Source: JACPLA01 sp035291905 (lineage in GTDB: Bacteria; Bacteroidota; Ignavibacteria; UBA10030). From it: a stretch of 14,148 nt of DNA. Shown one piece after another: positions 14,094 through 14,148 of this stretch. Every line of letters starts with the position of its first letter. Positions within the stretch are counted from its first letter, which is position 1. The notes beneath the pieces are model-generated. The model made no database searches. It saw only the letters and a list, made by a program, of their open reading frames with translations, and had not been told where the DNA came from. The stretch covers positions 1 to 14,148 of the forward strand of contig DATDRF010000112.1 of the NCBI GenBank assembly GCA_035291905.1. Direction: 5' to 3'. A program made the position numbers and the translations under genes.

Positions 14094-14100
14094 GAAATGC

Positions 14101-14148
14101 TCAATCCCCCGGATCGGCTTGCTTCGAGATCGTCGTCGCATCGATCCA
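14101..14148 (-). CDS. Possible C-terminal end of an off-window gene
   Basis: The minus-strand frame WIDATTISKQADPGD then TGA is open to the window edge (15 codons plus stop). It fits the all-minus gene layout, and a heptad repeat follows its stop just as another follows the DUF1697 stop. Fifteen codons are too few to identify a family, and an open frame this short can arise by chance. Confidence 0.35.
   Translation of the reverse strand, partial: WIDATTISKQADPGD

Overview
The window looks like a chromosomal segment from a moderately GC-rich bacterium of the FCB group, most like the Ignavibacteria/Chlorobi side. The best evidence is the M1 peptidase at 6323-8353, which ends in a type IX secretion (T9SS) sorting domain with the NYPNPFN and LGNEVATLV signatures. 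The small Crp/Fnr-type regulator and the YceI/DoxX/DUF1697 assortment fit this. The taxon is an inference. All recognised genes lie on the minus strand, so transcription runs from high to low coordinates. No CRISPR array, tRNA, rRNA, phage or transposase gene was seen.

Reading in the direction of transcription: (1) the possible last codons of an off-window gene (14101-14148), followed by a heptad repeat. (2) A beta-carbonic anhydrase, a small two-TM channel-like membrane protein broken by a one-base frameshift, and an aldo/keto reductase that overlaps it. (3) An exported helical-repeat-like protein of unknown function. (4) A DUF1697 protein with a second heptad repeat just after its stop. (5) A probable operon: MsbA-like ABC exporter, secreted M1 aminopeptidase, SnoaL-like protein and putative glycolipid-binding protein. 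(6) A 188-bp MITE-like element with terminal inverted repeats and a perfect 8-bp target duplication. (7) A Crp/Fnr-family regulator whose stop codon runs into a 19-bp tandem repeat, then a cytoplasmic YceI-like protein closed by a clear rho-independent terminator. (8) A tightly overlapping four-gene membrane operon: NhaP2/CvrA-type cation/proton antiporter, VanZ-like protein, DoxX-like protein and ChrA-type chromate transporter.

The genes suggest envelope and ion-homeostasis functions: antiport, anion export, lipid export and binding, CO2/bicarbonate chemistry and extracellular peptide hydrolysis. I found no obvious defence or biosynthetic system.

The most unusual feature is not a gene. Repeats of four different kinds sit immediately after stop codons (0-22 nt) at the boundaries between transcription units, where terminators would be expected. 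Only the YceI unit ends in a canonical terminator. Other points worth checking are the one-base lesion in the channel-like gene, the missing canonical start codon of the SnoaL-like gene, and a hairpin that partly sequesters the ribosome binding site of the secreted peptidase.
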